A program made the position numbers and the translations under genes. Of a stretch of DNA of 64,000 bases, positions 24,391-33,171 are shown one piece after another; the first letter of the stretch is position 1, and every line of letters begins with the position of its first letter. The stretch covers positions 73,678 through 137,677 of the forward strand of contig UQJP01000006.1 of NCBI GenBank assembly GCA_900541415.1. Reading direction: 5' to 3'. The notes under the pieces are model-generated. The model was not told the origin of the DNA. It saw only the letters and a list, made by a program, of their open reading frames with translations, and searched no databases. Origin of the DNA: an uncultured Odoribacter sp. Its GTDB lineage: Bacteria > Bacteroidota > Bacteroidia > Bacteroidales > Marinifilaceae.

Positions 24391-26085
24391 ATGGAGTACG
24401 GAATTTTTGACTTTCTTAAACTTATCGGTTCTTTAGGTGTCTTCCTCTACGGTATGAAGCTCATGAGTGAAGCCCTACAAAAAGTAGCGGGAGCTAAAAT
24501 GCGGCACATCTTAGCGGCAATGACATCTAACCGGGTAAAAGGAGTAATTACCGGACTTTTGATAACAACCATCATACAAAGTAGTTCTGCAACTACGGTT
24601 ATGGTGGTTAGTTTCGTTAATGCGGGATTGTTAAGCCTGATCGAATCCATAGGGGTTATCATGGGAGCCAACGTCGGTACAACGGTAACAGCCTGGTTAA
24701 TATCCATCCTCGGCTTCAAAATCAGCATGGCAGAAGTTTCGCTGCCCATGATCGGTCTGTGTCTTCCCCTCTTATTTTCCAATAAACGTTCCCGGAAAAG
24801 CTGGGGAGAGCTCATCATCGGATTTGCCCTGCTATTCATCGGGCTGGAATTCTTAAAAGATGCAATGCCTAATCTGAACGAAAACCCGGAAATTCTGACA
24901 TTCCTCAAAGAATACACCGATCTGGGCTATGTTTCCTACATATTGTTCATGCTCATCGGTACAGCCCTCACCATCTTAATTCAATCCTCTTCCGCCACAA
25001 TGGCCCTGACTTTGGTGATGTGTGCAAACGGATGGATCAGCTTTGAGATTGCAGCCTCCATGGTATTAGGTGAAAACATCGGAACAACCGTTACGGCAAA
25101 CCTGGCAGCAATGGTTGCCAACACCGCAGCCAAACGTGCCGCCCTCGCCCACCTTGTATTCAATGTCTTCGGCGTTATCTGGGTGTTGTCTATCTTCCCT
25201 ATATTCCTCAGTTGGATCGAACACCTAAGCGTTTTCCTGGGAATCGGAAACCCAACCAGCAACATCGGCTCCGTGCCTATGGCGCTATCCCTGTTCCACA
25301 CTATGTTCAACGTGGCCAACGTATTAATATTGATCTGGTTTGTCAAACTCATCGCTAAAATTGTAACCAAACTCATTCCTATAAAAGAAAAGAACGAGGA
25401 TGCCTTCACTTTAAAGCACATCAAAATCGGGTTACTCTCGACACCGGATGCCTCCTTATTCCAGGCAAAACAAGAAATATCCCTATATGCTAAAAACACC
25501 AGGGACATGTTCCACAAAGTGACGGAATGTTTGGAAATGCCCACAAAAGACTTTCCGAAACAATTCGACAACCTGGTAAAAATGGAAGACGAAAGTGATA
25601 ATGTTGAAATAGAAATCGCCAACTACCTGACCAAAGTTTCCGAATCAAAACTTTCAACAGAAAACTCCCAGCGCATCCGGGCAATGTTCAAAATCGTTTC
25701 GGAAATTGAAAGCATTGCCGACTCCTCCCTGAACGTCACAAAAGCAATAGCCCGGCGGAACGACCAAAATGTGGTTTTTTCAGAAGAGCTGACCAATAAG
25801 CTGAAACACATGTTCTCCCTGATCGACGAAACCCTGTACGTGATGTGTGCCAATCTCTCGATAGAATACAGAGAAGTGAATGCCAAAAAAGCTTATGAAC
25901 TGGAAAAAGCGATCAATGACTACCGTACCATTTTAAAACAGGAACACCTGATCGCCATCGAAGAAAAACGCTACGATTACCCCACGGGAATTTTATACAA
26001 CGACATATTCTCCGAATGTGAAAAGATCGGCGATTACGCCATCAACATCACGCAAGCCATCAAAGAAATCGGGCACGACGAATAA
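24391..26085 (+). CDS. Na/Pi-cotransporter II family protein with PhoU-like C-terminal domain
   Basis: The 564-residue product starts MEYGIFDFLKLIGSLGVFLY. It has the paired QSSSATT motifs of the NptA/YjbB family (TTIIQSSSATTVMVVSFVNAG and ILIQSSSATMALTLVMCANG) in two inverted membrane halves totalling about eight to ten helices. The cytoplasmic C-terminal 190 residues are helical and PhoU-like (KMEDESDNVEIEIANYL, CEKIGDYAINITQAIKE). It probably moves phosphate with sodium, in or out; bacterial members such as YjbB can export phosphate. A frame 22 codons longer exists, but a promoter lies within it. Confidence 0.9.
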   Translation: MEYGIFDFLKLIGSLGVFLYGMKLMSEALQKVAGAKMRHILAAMTSNRVKGVITGLLITTIIQSSSATTVMVVSFVNAGLLSLIESIGVIMGANVGTTVTAWLISILGFKISMAEVSLPMIGLCLPLLFSNKRSRKSWGELIIGFALLFIGLEFLKDAMPNLNENPEILTFLKEYTDLGYVSYILFMLIGTALTILIQSSSATMALTLVMCANGWISFEIAASMVLGENIGTTVTANLAAMVANTAAKRAALAHLVFNVFGVIWVLSIFPIFLSWIEHLSVFLGIGNPTSNIGSVPMALSLFHTMFNVANVLILIWFVKLIAKIVTKLIPIKEKNEDAFTLKHIKIGLLSTPDASLFQAKQEISLYAKNTRDMFHKVTECLEMPTKDFPKQFDNLVKMEDESDNVEIEIANYLTKVSESKLSTENSQRIRAMFKIVSEIESIADSSLNVTKAIARRNDQNVVFSEELTNKLKHMFSLIDETLYVMCANLSIEYREVNAKKAYELEKAINDYRTILKQEHLIAIEEKRYDYPTGILYNDIFSECEKIGDYAINITQAIKEIGHDE

Positions 26086-26113
26086 TTACCTGCCGGAAAT
26101 TCAGGCCGGAGAT

Positions 26114-26198
26114 TTAAAAGTTTATAGCGAATTGTTTATAAGATACGGTTACTCTTGAAGCTGATAACATTATAAACAGGAAACCTATAAACTTTTAA
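26114..26198. repeat. Palindromic element upstream of glyS
   Basis: Arms at 26114-26140 and 26171-26198 (aaagtttata / tataaacttt words) are imperfect inverted copies separated by about 30 bases. It lies between the transporter stop and the glyS -7 box and resembles in design the spacers of the ribosomal cluster, although the words differ. Confidence 0.55.
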
Positions 26199-26209
26199 AC
26201 ATTTATGAC

Positions 26210-26217
26210 TACTTTTG
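26210..26217 (+). promoter_or_regulatory. Candidate -7 box of glyS
   Basis: TACTTTTG matches TAnnTTTG and lies 23 bases before the glyS ATG. No clear -33 TTG is seen because the region is occupied by the palindrome's right arm. Confidence 0.45.
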
Positions 26218-26239
26218 TAAGGCAAATAACAAAAATATT

Positions 26240-27787
26240 ATGGCACAGGAAGATGTATTCAAGAAATTAGTTGCCCATTGTAAAGAATATGGGTATGTAT
26301 TTCCGTCATCGGATATATACGACGGATTGGGAGCTGTGTATGATTACGGGCAGTATGGGGTGGAATTGAAAAACAATATCAAAAGATATTGGTGGGAATC
26401 AATGGTACGGCTTCATGAAAATATCGTGGGGATCGATTCTGCCATTTTTATGCACCCTACGATCTGGAAAGCATCCGGACACGTAGACGCATTCAATGAT
26501 CCGTTGATTGACAATAAAGACTCTAAAAAAAGATACCGTGCCGACGTCCTGATCGAAGATCAGATCGCCAAATATGACGAAAAGATCGAAAAAGACGTCG
26601 AAAAAGCCCGTAAAAAATTCGGCGAAAGCTTCAATGAAGAGCTGTTCCGCCAAACCAACCCGCAAGTGGTAGCCAATATCGAAAAACGGAATGTACTCCA
26701 CGAACGGATGTCGAAAGCCTTAAACGACAACGACCTCGCTGAAGTGCGTCAGATTATTGTAGACTATAATATCGTATGCCCGATCTCCGGTACCTGTAAC
26801 TGGACGGAAGTACGCCAGTTCAACCTGATGTTCGCCACAGAAATGGGATCTACGGCAGAAGGAGCCAGCAAAATATACCTGCGTCCCGAAACGGCTCAGG
26901 GTATTTTTGTCAATTTCCTGAACGTACAGAAAACCGGACGGATGAAAATACCTTTCGGAATCGCACAAATCGGTAAAGCCTTCCGGAACGAAATCGTAGC
27001 CCGGCAATTCATCTTCCGTATGCGCGAATTCGAACAAATGGAAATGCAATTCTTCGTACGTCCCGGCTCTGAACTGGAATGGTTCAAAGAATGGAAAACA
27101 ACCCGGATGAAATGGCATCAACTGCTGGGATTCGGATCGGAAAACTACCGTTTCCACGATCATGAAAAATTGGCACACTATGCTAACGCCGCAACCGACA
27201 TCGAATTCCGTTTCCCGTTCGGATTCAAAGAAGTGGAAGGTATCCACTCCCGCACGGATTTTGATCTCTCACAACATCAAAAATTTTCCGGCAAGAAAAT
27301 ACAATATTTCGATACCGAACTGAACGAATCTTACACCCCCTACGTTATCGAAACTTCTATCGGGGTGGACCGCATGTTCCTGCAAATCATGTCGGCAGCC
27401 TACTGCGAAGAAGACCTTAGCAAAGACGGGAAACAGGATTCGCGCGTTGTTCTGCGGCTTCCGGCTGCTTTAGCACCTGTGAAGCTGGCTGTGATGCCTT
27501 TAGTGAAAAAAGACGGGCTGCCTGAAAAAGCACAGGAAATTATGAATTTACTGAAATACGACTTTAACTGTCAGTATGACGAAAAAGACTCTATCGGTAA
27601 ACGCTACCGCCGTCAGGATGCCATCGGAACACCTTTCTGCATCACGATCGACCACCAGACGCTGGAAGACAACGCCGTAACCATTCGTCACCGCGACACG
27701 ATGCAGCAAGAACGTGTAGCCATCGACCAGTTATTCGGTATATTGAAAGAAAAATGCGACTTACGCAGCCTCTTGAAACAACTTTAA
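26240..27787 (+). CDS. glyS: Glycyl-tRNA synthetase (class II, single-chain homodimeric type)
   Basis: The 515-residue enzyme charges tRNA-Gly. It is the eukaryote/archaea-like single-subunit form, not the alpha2beta2 form of E. coli: LYLRPETAQGIFVNF (motif 2 region), GIAQIGKAFRNEIVARQFIFRMREFEQMEMQFF and the C-terminal anticodon domain with VMPLVKKDGLPEKAQ. Motif 3-like IETSIGVDRMFL is present. Length fits. A strong terminator follows. Confidence 0.96.
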   Translation: MAQEDVFKKLVAHCKEYGYVFPSSDIYDGLGAVYDYGQYGVELKNNIKRYWWESMVRLHENIVGIDSAIFMHPTIWKASGHVDAFNDPLIDNKDSKKRYRADVLIEDQIAKYDEKIEKDVEKARKKFGESFNEELFRQTNPQVVANIEKRNVLHERMSKALNDNDLAEVRQIIVDYNIVCPISGTCNWTEVRQFNLMFATEMGSTAEGASKIYLRPETAQGIFVNFLNVQKTGRMKIPFGIAQIGKAFRNEIVARQFIFRMREFEQMEMQFFVRPGSELEWFKEWKTTRMKWHQLLGFGSENYRFHDHEKLAHYANAATDIEFRFPFGFKEVEGIHSRTDFDLSQHQKFSGKKIQYFDTELNESYTPYVIETSIGVDRMFLQIMSAAYCEEDLSKDGKQDSRVVLRLPAALAPVKLAVMPLVKKDGLPEKAQEIMNLLKYDFNCQYDEKDSIGKRYRRQDAIGTPFCITIDHQTLEDNAVTIRHRDTMQQERVAIDQLFGILKEKCDLRSLLKQL

Positions 27788-27810
27788 GCATAAAGTTAAA
27801 ATTTCGATAT

Positions 27811-27845
27811 GAACGCTACCTCTTTCCGGGTAGCGTTCTTTATTT
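27811..27845 (+). terminator. Terminator after glyS
   Basis: An inverted repeat (gaacgctacc / gggtagcgttc) with a short loop is followed by TTTATTT. Confidence 0.82.
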
Positions 27846-28004
27846 CATCCCGCCCACCTGCATGATTCCGTTCAGATTAACCTTTCTTTCTGATTTTTAG
27901 TCATTTAAAGTATTATTTTCATTTTCAGCCTTACCCTTTCCGTTTTTATAACCGTATATAGTCTTACTATTATTGATGAATTATTAAACCTAATAAGTAA
28001 AACT

Positions 28005-29249
28005 ATGAAAAAAGGACTTGTGTTCATACTGCTTTCGGCTTTTGTCCTTAGCTACAGCAGTGAAATAAAAGCACAAAAGGTAAATGTAATATCCGTTTCA
28101 AAGGAAAGGGATACCCACAATTTCTACACCATGATGAGAGAAGCTTTCCCGTTGGCTTTCAACGATCCCGCTTCCCCTCGTTTTATCTTTTTCGATGACA
28201 ACAAAAACTTCATTTTCGGTGTCGGAGGATATGTACAATTAACCGGAGTTTACGATTTTAACGGAGTTCAGGACTACAACTATTTCACAACCTCCAGCAT
28301 CGCCCTGAAAGGCCATCAGCCCGGAGCCAGCTATGGAATGACAGTAGAACAATCCAGGTTATTCTTCAAATTGGTAGGCAACACGGACGTAGGCAAACTG
28401 GTTTCCTATATCGAAATGGAGTTCGAAGGCGATCAGGGTGCTCCTTTATTGCGACAGGCATTCGTGCAATTCCGGGGATTCACTCTCGGACAAACCTGGA
28501 GCACTTTCGGGGATATGAGTGCAGTTCCCACCACAATCGACGAAGAAGGTCCGAGTAGTGGTATCGAGATCCGGCAACCGATGATCCGTTATACACAAAA
28601 ATTCAACGACCACTGGCAGGGTGCTTTAGCTCTGGAATACGCAAAAGCCTCCTACTCCACAAACGACTTCTCAAAAGACATCCGTCAGAAAGTGCCCGAT
28701 ATACCTTTGAATATAAGATACACCATGAAAAATGGCAGCCATTTGCAAGCCGGAGGAATCCTGAGAAACATATCCTATAAAGACATGGTCAGTGATAAAG
28801 ACAGGATGATGACTGGCTGGGGAGTGATGATGAGCGGAAACATCAACCTTTGTAAGAAAACCAGCTTTATGTTCCAGGGAGTGTACGGGAAAGCTATTTC
28901 CAACTATATACAGGACATTTCAGGCATCGGCTATGATCTGGTGCCTAACCCCAACCACAACGGGAAACTAAAAGCACCGGGAGCCTGGGGAGCCTTCGGC
29001 GCATTCGAACAAAACTGGACTTCCAAACTATCTTCTTCCCTGATATATAGTTACGCCCGGCTCGAAAGCAAAGGAACCCTCGATGGCTCCACCTACAAAT
29101 ATGCCCAGTATGCAGGAGTAAACTTATTATGGGACTTCACGGAATACGGAACAACAGGCATCGAATATGTCTTCGGACGCCGGAACGACTTCAACCGCGA
29201 TTACGGGAATGCCAGCCGTATCAACGCAATGGTGCAATACCGCTTCTAA
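28005..29249 (+). CDS. DcaP-like outer-membrane porin
   Basis: The 414-residue product has a signal peptide (MKKGLVFILLSAFVLSYSSE, cleavage near KA-Q at residue 23-24), then alternating beta strands and a terminal Phe (NAMVQYRF), as expected for a Bam-assembled barrel. The segments GGYVQLTGVYDFNGVQDYN, RQAFVQFRGFTLGQTWSTF and EQNWTSKLSSSLIYSYARL resemble DcaP-type porins of the periplasm-spanning trimer class. Substrate is unknown. It stands alone, and no -7 box was recognised in the 27846-28004 spacer. Confidence 0.82.
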   Translation: MKKGLVFILLSAFVLSYSSEIKAQKVNVISVSKERDTHNFYTMMREAFPLAFNDPASPRFIFFDDNKNFIFGVGGYVQLTGVYDFNGVQDYNYFTTSSIALKGHQPGASYGMTVEQSRLFFKLVGNTDVGKLVSYIEMEFEGDQGAPLLRQAFVQFRGFTLGQTWSTFGDMSAVPTTIDEEGPSSGIEIRQPMIRYTQKFNDHWQGALALEYAKASYSTNDFSKDIRQKVPDIPLNIRYTMKNGSHLQAGGILRNISYKDMVSDKDRMMTGWGVMMSGNINLCKKTSFMFQGVYGKAISNYIQDISGIGYDLVPNPNHNGKLKAPGAWGAFGAFEQNWTSKLSSSLIYSYARLESKGTLDGSTYKYAQYAGVNLLWDFTEYGTTGIEYVFGRRNDFNRDYGNASRINAMVQYRF

Positions 29250-29270
29250 ACTAAACGAACTATTATACTC

Positions 29271-29320
29271 AAAATTCCCGGATGAAAAACAAAACACTTG
29301 CTTTCATTCCGGGAATTTTT
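29271..29320 (+). terminator. Terminator after the porin gene
   Basis: aaaattcccggatgaaa and its complement with one bulged base flank a 14-base loop, followed by T-rich sequence. It ends the porin transcript; the next gene is on the other strand. Confidence 0.8.
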
Positions 29321-29442
29321 CTATGTTCTCCACCTGCTGTCCCACAGGAATATACACAACATATCGGCAATCTCCTTTTTTCGTTTCTCCCCGTAGCCTG
29401 TCATTGCTTGTAACACCCTACGCTTTAATTCAGAAGAAACGA

Positions 29443-30591
29443 TTATTTAAGTCGTCCATAAATCACATAGTTATTATCGTTCTCTTCATCGATACCATTC
29501 ACAATATCGGTCAACTTCTTTTCCATGGCCTTATCCAATCCGCCTTTTTCGAGCACTTTCTCTAATTTTTCTTTCAATCTTTCCGGAACGATATTTTCCA
29601 CATAATAACCATTCGAGAAACACCATACACTCGTTTCATATCCTCCCAAGAAATCGTTTACTATTTTAAACCGTGTGGCATCACGGGTTTTCTTATTCAC
29701 AAGAATACTTTTTTCCGTCACATAAGTGAAAGTGTTTTCACCCGTAGGCTTGGTTACACTCGTTTCAAAAAAGAAATAATCCCCAAACTCGCGATAGTAA
29801 TGAATCGGTGGTTCCACAGCACCGAAATCAACGGTGAACTTCGGAATAAACCCACTTTTGCCCGGTACATAATGATACAAGGTATCCTGGATTTTCCCCA
29901 TACTTCTGAAAATATGAACATAGTGATTATCCCGGCTACAAAACAACTCATTATTATACGGATTCCGTTCATTGATTTCAAAATGTCCCACGGGCACGCT
30001 GTCCAGCAACTTCCCGTCTAAAGTTTGTTGAAATGCAACCCATTTCAAGCCCTTGAACGGAAGAGCCAGCACGGTCAGCAAATCGTTCTCGACAGTAAAA
30101 GTGGCTTTGGGAGCCCCGCCTGCCATCTTGATCGGTTTCACAAAATTCCCTTCCATATCAAATTCATACAGATACCGGGTCTGCCAGGGCATCATAAAAA
30201 TCCGGTTATTCTTTTCATCGATCTGCATATCATACAAAGTCATATATTCTCCCGGACCACGTCCCACTTTACCTATATCCCGCAAATACTTTCCCTGGCG
30301 GTCAAACAATTTAACCGGTTGCTGATAGCCTGCAGGAATCATCATATAGTTATCGGAAAAATACACAGTTCCCCCTCCTACCGTTGCACTCGTGTCATTA
30401 TCCAATTTCAACACTTCGAGTGATTTAACCACATCGCTCAAGTTTAAGGTCACCGTTGAGTCGCTCGTTTTAAAATAATCGCAGACATAGAGTTCCTCCC
30501 CATTCACTTTCTCTATCCTTACTGGCTTTTCAGCCCCGCAACCATATAGCAATATACCACATAGCGCAATACAATAAAACACTTTTTTCAT
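29443..30591 (-). CDS. 6-bladed beta-propeller lipoprotein (copy A)
   Basis: The 382-residue product begins MKKVFYCIALCGILLYGCGA, a lipoprotein signal with Cys at about 18. The body has repeating strands typical of Bacteroidetes 6-bladed propeller lipoproteins (FDRQGKYLRDIGKVGRGPGEY and YDMQIDEKNNRIFMMPW, NHL-like blades). It is about 40% similar by eye to the gene at 30852, sharing EKVNGEELYVCDYF and GRGPGEYM. These proteins are abundant in gut Bacteroidetes, sit at the cell envelope and mostly have no known ligand. An ATG three codons upstream is possible. Confidence 0.85.
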   Translation of the reverse strand: MKKVFYCIALCGILLYGCGAEKPVRIEKVNGEELYVCDYFKTSDSTVTLNLSDVVKSLEVLKLDNDTSATVGGGTVYFSDNYMMIPAGYQQPVKLFDRQGKYLRDIGKVGRGPGEYMTLYDMQIDEKNNRIFMMPWQTRYLYEFDMEGNFVKPIKMAGGAPKATFTVENDLLTVLALPFKGLKWVAFQQTLDGKLLDSVPVGHFEINERNPYNNELFCSRDNHYVHIFRSMGKIQDTLYHYVPGKSGFIPKFTVDFGAVEPPIHYYREFGDYFFFETSVTKPTGENTFTYVTEKSILVNKKTRDATRFKIVNDFLGGYETSVWCFSNGYYVENIVPERLKEKLEKVLEKGGLDKAMEKKLTDIVNGIDEENDNNYVIYGRLK

Positions 30592-30613
30592 AATCTTCAT
30601 AGTTTCGTTTCAG

Positions 30614-30644
30614 CAAAAGTAGAAAAAAGAGAATCAGTTCCAAA
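30614..30644 (-). promoter_or_regulatory. Promoter of propeller lipoprotein A
   Basis: On the minus strand TTTG (30641-30644) is followed by 19 bases and then TACTTTTG (30614-30621). Both boxes and the spacing match the Bacteroidetes consensus. It leaves a leader of under 20 bases. Confidence 0.65.
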
Positions 30645-30647
30645 AGA

Positions 30648-30693
30648 AATCAACTAAAATTAATAGTTAAAACCACATATTTTTTAGTTGATT
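30648..30693. promoter_or_regulatory. Inverted repeat abutting the lipoprotein A promoter (possible operator)
   Basis: Perfect 12-base arms aatcaactaaaa (30648-30659) and ttttagttgatt (30682-30693) are separated by 22 bases and begin four bases upstream of the -33 element. The position and symmetry suit an activator or repressor site. It was not found upstream of copy B. Confidence 0.45.
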
Positions 30694-30772
30694 GAAAAAT
30701 AATCCATTAGCACCTGTTTTCTCCGGCGATGAAATCTTAACGGGATTCTCTCCGCCTATTCTCCTGAATCAT

Positions 30773-30805
30773 CATAAAGGAGAGTTTAGAAAACTCCCCT
30801 TTATG
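30773..30805 (-). terminator. Hairpin after propeller lipoprotein B
   Basis: cataaagg-a-gagttt pairs with aaactc-c-cctttatg around a three-base loop, with one mismatch. It lies 47 bases after the stop of the 30852 gene. No U-run follows, so it may protect the 3' end or terminate weakly rather than act as a standard terminator. Confidence 0.5.
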
Positions 30806-30851
30806 GCTATATTCCGGAAATCCGCTTATCTTGATAAACTTCTACCTCTAT

Positions 30852-32009
30852 TTATTTCATCTTACCGATAATAATATAATTATTATCGTCTTCCTCTATC
30901 GTATTCAACAAATCGTCCACCCTCTTCCGTGTTTCTTCATTCAATCCTTCCGTCTTACTGAATTTTTCCAACCTGTCCTTTAAAGACACGGGACTTAAAT
31001 TCTCCGTATAATACCCGTCACTGAAACTTGCTCCCGAAAGTTCACCACCCAACAAATCATTCTCAATCTTCAGCGGTCCGGCCTTTAAATTCTTTTTATC
31101 CACCAAAATACGTTTTTCCCGCTTATTGGTATATCTCCCGTCCTCCATCTGCACCAACTTATAGGTAGTAAACCAAAAATAGTCGCCAAATTCATTATAC
31201 TCATGCAAAGGAATACTTTCAACTCCCCCATAATTCACCGTAAATTTAGGCGTCAATCGATTCTTTCCCGGCACATAATGATACAGTGAATCCTGCACAC
31301 CATCCCACTGATAAATATGAAAAGAGGGAAACTCCCGGTTAAAATTAATCCAATTGGCATATTCTACCTTCATGGCATAAGGCAAAGCCGATACGCTGTC
31401 AAGCAAATGCCCTTCAAAATCCTGCCGGAAAGCAATCAGGGTAGCCGAGTCACGGGCATGCTTCACAAAAGGCATGGCGATCAGGCTTACTTCATCACCT
31501 TCCGCTTTAAATTTACCCATAGGCAAAAAACCGGCCAAAGGAATAGTCTTAATATGTTCTCCCTGCAAATTATACATCAGTAATTGCCGGGCCTGAAAAG
31601 GCAACAAATAGATTCGTCCATTTTTCTCGTCCAACTGTGCGTCATACAAACGCATATACTCACCCGGTCCCCGGCCATATCCGCCTACATCACACAAAAA
31701 CTTCCCTTTCCGGTCGAATAATTTAAAAACACTCTGCCAGTTAGGTCTCAACAGTAAGTAATTATCGGAACACATCACCGATCCGCCACCGATCATTGCA
31801 TTGGAAGCGGTATCCAACTTAATCACATCTAACGATTCGATCAAATCGCTAAGCTTTAAAGACAAGGTATCATCTTTCAATTTAAAATAATCGCACACAT
31901 AAAGCTTTTCCCCATTATGCTTTTCGACACGTATAGCAGACTCCTTGTCCGCACAACGCCATAGCAGAACATAAGCTGCTACGAATAAAAGAAGCGAATA
32001 TTTTCTCAT
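30852..32009 (-). CDS. 6-bladed beta-propeller lipoprotein (copy B)
   Basis: The 385-residue product starts MRKYSLLLFVAAYVLLWRCA, with lipobox LLWRC (Cys19). It shares with copy A the motif order EKHNGEKLYVCDYF, FDRKGKFLCDVGGYGRGPGEYMRLYDAQLDEKN and the C-terminal GGELSGASFSDGYYTENLSP, so the pair arose by tandem duplication and has since diverged. An upstream in-frame ATG (32033) lies at the edge of a -7-like box and is less likely. Function is unknown. Confidence 0.85.
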   Translation of the reverse strand: MRKYSLLLFVAAYVLLWRCADKESAIRVEKHNGEKLYVCDYFKLKDDTLSLKLSDLIESLDVIKLDTASNAMIGGGSVMCSDNYLLLRPNWQSVFKLFDRKGKFLCDVGGYGRGPGEYMRLYDAQLDEKNGRIYLLPFQARQLLMYNLQGEHIKTIPLAGFLPMGKFKAEGDEVSLIAMPFVKHARDSATLIAFRQDFEGHLLDSVSALPYAMKVEYANWINFNREFPSFHIYQWDGVQDSLYHYVPGKNRLTPKFTVNYGGVESIPLHEYNEFGDYFWFTTYKLVQMEDGRYTNKREKRILVDKKNLKAGPLKIENDLLGGELSGASFSDGYYTENLSPVSLKDRLEKFSKTEGLNEETRKRVDDLLNTIEEDDNNYIIIGKMK

Positions 32010-32030
32010 AACTTTAAATTTTAAATCATT

Positions 32031-32038
32031 CAAAATTA
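32031..32038 (-). promoter_or_regulatory. Candidate -7 box of propeller lipoprotein B
   Basis: The minus strand reads TAATTTTG, a TAnnTTTG match 21 bases before the chosen ATG. The -33 region is T-rich without TTG. Confidence 0.4.
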
Positions 32039-32078
32039 TGAAAAGAAAAGTGAAAAAGAAGAAAAAAAAACTATATTT

Positions 32079-33038
32079 TCAGTCAAGAGAGGAACGATCC
32101 TCCTTTTCATTGGCGGCTATATATTTCAGAACATACTGCCTATCCATCCCTAACTGGGCTTTTAATTCATCGATGTCATTGAATTTACGCTCACCCCGCA
32201 CCCTGGAAAGTAAAAACACGGAAATTGTTTTACCGTAAATTTCCGAGTGAAAATCAAATATATTCACTTCCAATCGAACAATTCCTGAACGGCTTACGGT
32301 GGGGCGCACGCCTATGTTCAACATCCCGTCATACCTAACTCCATCCACCAATACCCAGACAGCATATACCCCCGATGCAGGCAATAGTTTCCGTTCGTCC
32401 TGCAATTGCAGGTTAGCCGTCGGAAATCCAATATCTCTTCCAATCTTATCCCCATGCACCACCTTACCACTTATCGGATAATCGTATCCCAGAAATTCCC
32501 GGACCAAAGCGACATCCCCCAACTCCAAGGCCGTACGTATTTTAGTTGAACTGATATTGACCTCATTTTCTTCGTAAGCCTTCTCCTGTTCCAGATAAAA
32601 ATGATATTGCCCGGCCATCGCTTTCAACACCTCAAAACTTCCCTCCCGGTTTTTTCCGAACCGATGATCGTATCCTACAACCAAACCTTTTATTCCCAAC
32701 TTATCCACCAAGATATTCTTCACAAAATCGGAATAACTCAAATTTGCCAACTCTTCCGTAAAAGAAAGGATAATCAAATGTCCCACTCCGTGGGACTGCA
32801 AAATACCGATCTTCTCCTCCAGCGTAGTTAAAATACCGGGACGCTTTTCCAACGGATAAAGCACCTCTCTGGGATGTGGTTCAAAACTGATAATCACAGA
32901 TTCCCCCCTCAACTTCTCTGCCACCTGCTTCAAATTTTCGATCACTTGCACATGCCCCTTGTGCACCCCGTCAAAACTTCCCATCGTAACAACGGGATTG
33001 ACAATATGAACATCTGTTATTCCGTAATGTACCTGCAT
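32079..33038 (-). CDS. ribF: Bifunctional riboflavin kinase / FAD synthetase
   Basis: The 319-residue enzyme makes FMN and FAD from riboflavin. The N-terminal adenylyltransferase half has GSFDGVHKGHVQVIENL and ISSTKIRTALELGD; the C-terminal kinase half has GKVVHGDKIGRDIGFPTANL and GVYAVWVLVDG. An extended frame starts with GTG at 33065, but that codon falls in the -7 box, so MQVHYGITDVHI at 33038 is chosen. It lies 69 bases upstream of lipoprotein B. Confidence 0.95.
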   Translation of the reverse strand: MQVHYGITDVHIVNPVVTMGSFDGVHKGHVQVIENLKQVAEKLRGESVIISFEPHPREVLYPLEKRPGILTTLEEKIGILQSHGVGHLIILSFTEELANLSYSDFVKNILVDKLGIKGLVVGYDHRFGKNREGSFEVLKAMAGQYHFYLEQEKAYEENEVNISSTKIRTALELGDVALVREFLGYDYPISGKVVHGDKIGRDIGFPTANLQLQDERKLLPASGVYAVWVLVDGVRYDGMLNIGVRPTVSRSGIVRLEVNIFDFHSEIYGKTISVFLLSRVRGERKFNDIDELKAQLGMDRQYVLKYIAANEKEDRSSLD

Positions 33039-33064
33039 TTTTGTATATCCGGTTTTTAATGTCA

Positions 33065-33072
33065 CAAAAATA
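33065..33072 (-). promoter_or_regulatory. Candidate -7 box of ribF
   Basis: The minus strand reads TATTTTTG, 26 bases before the ribF ATG. The predicted transcript start near 33058 excludes the longer GTG-initiated frame. Confidence 0.5.
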
Positions 33073-33133
33073 TAACAAATAAGTCACAAGCACACCGCAT
33101 AGAAACGATAAAAGTGAAAAGAAAATCCATCCC

Positions 33134-33165
33134 ATAAAAAAATCCCGGACTATCAGTCCGGGATT
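33134..33165 (-). terminator. Terminator after nrdJ
   Basis: On the minus strand aatcccggact and agtccgggatt with a four-base loop are followed by TTTTTTT. It ends the nrdJ transcript before ribF. Confidence 0.88.
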
Positions 33166-33171
33166 CTGAAT

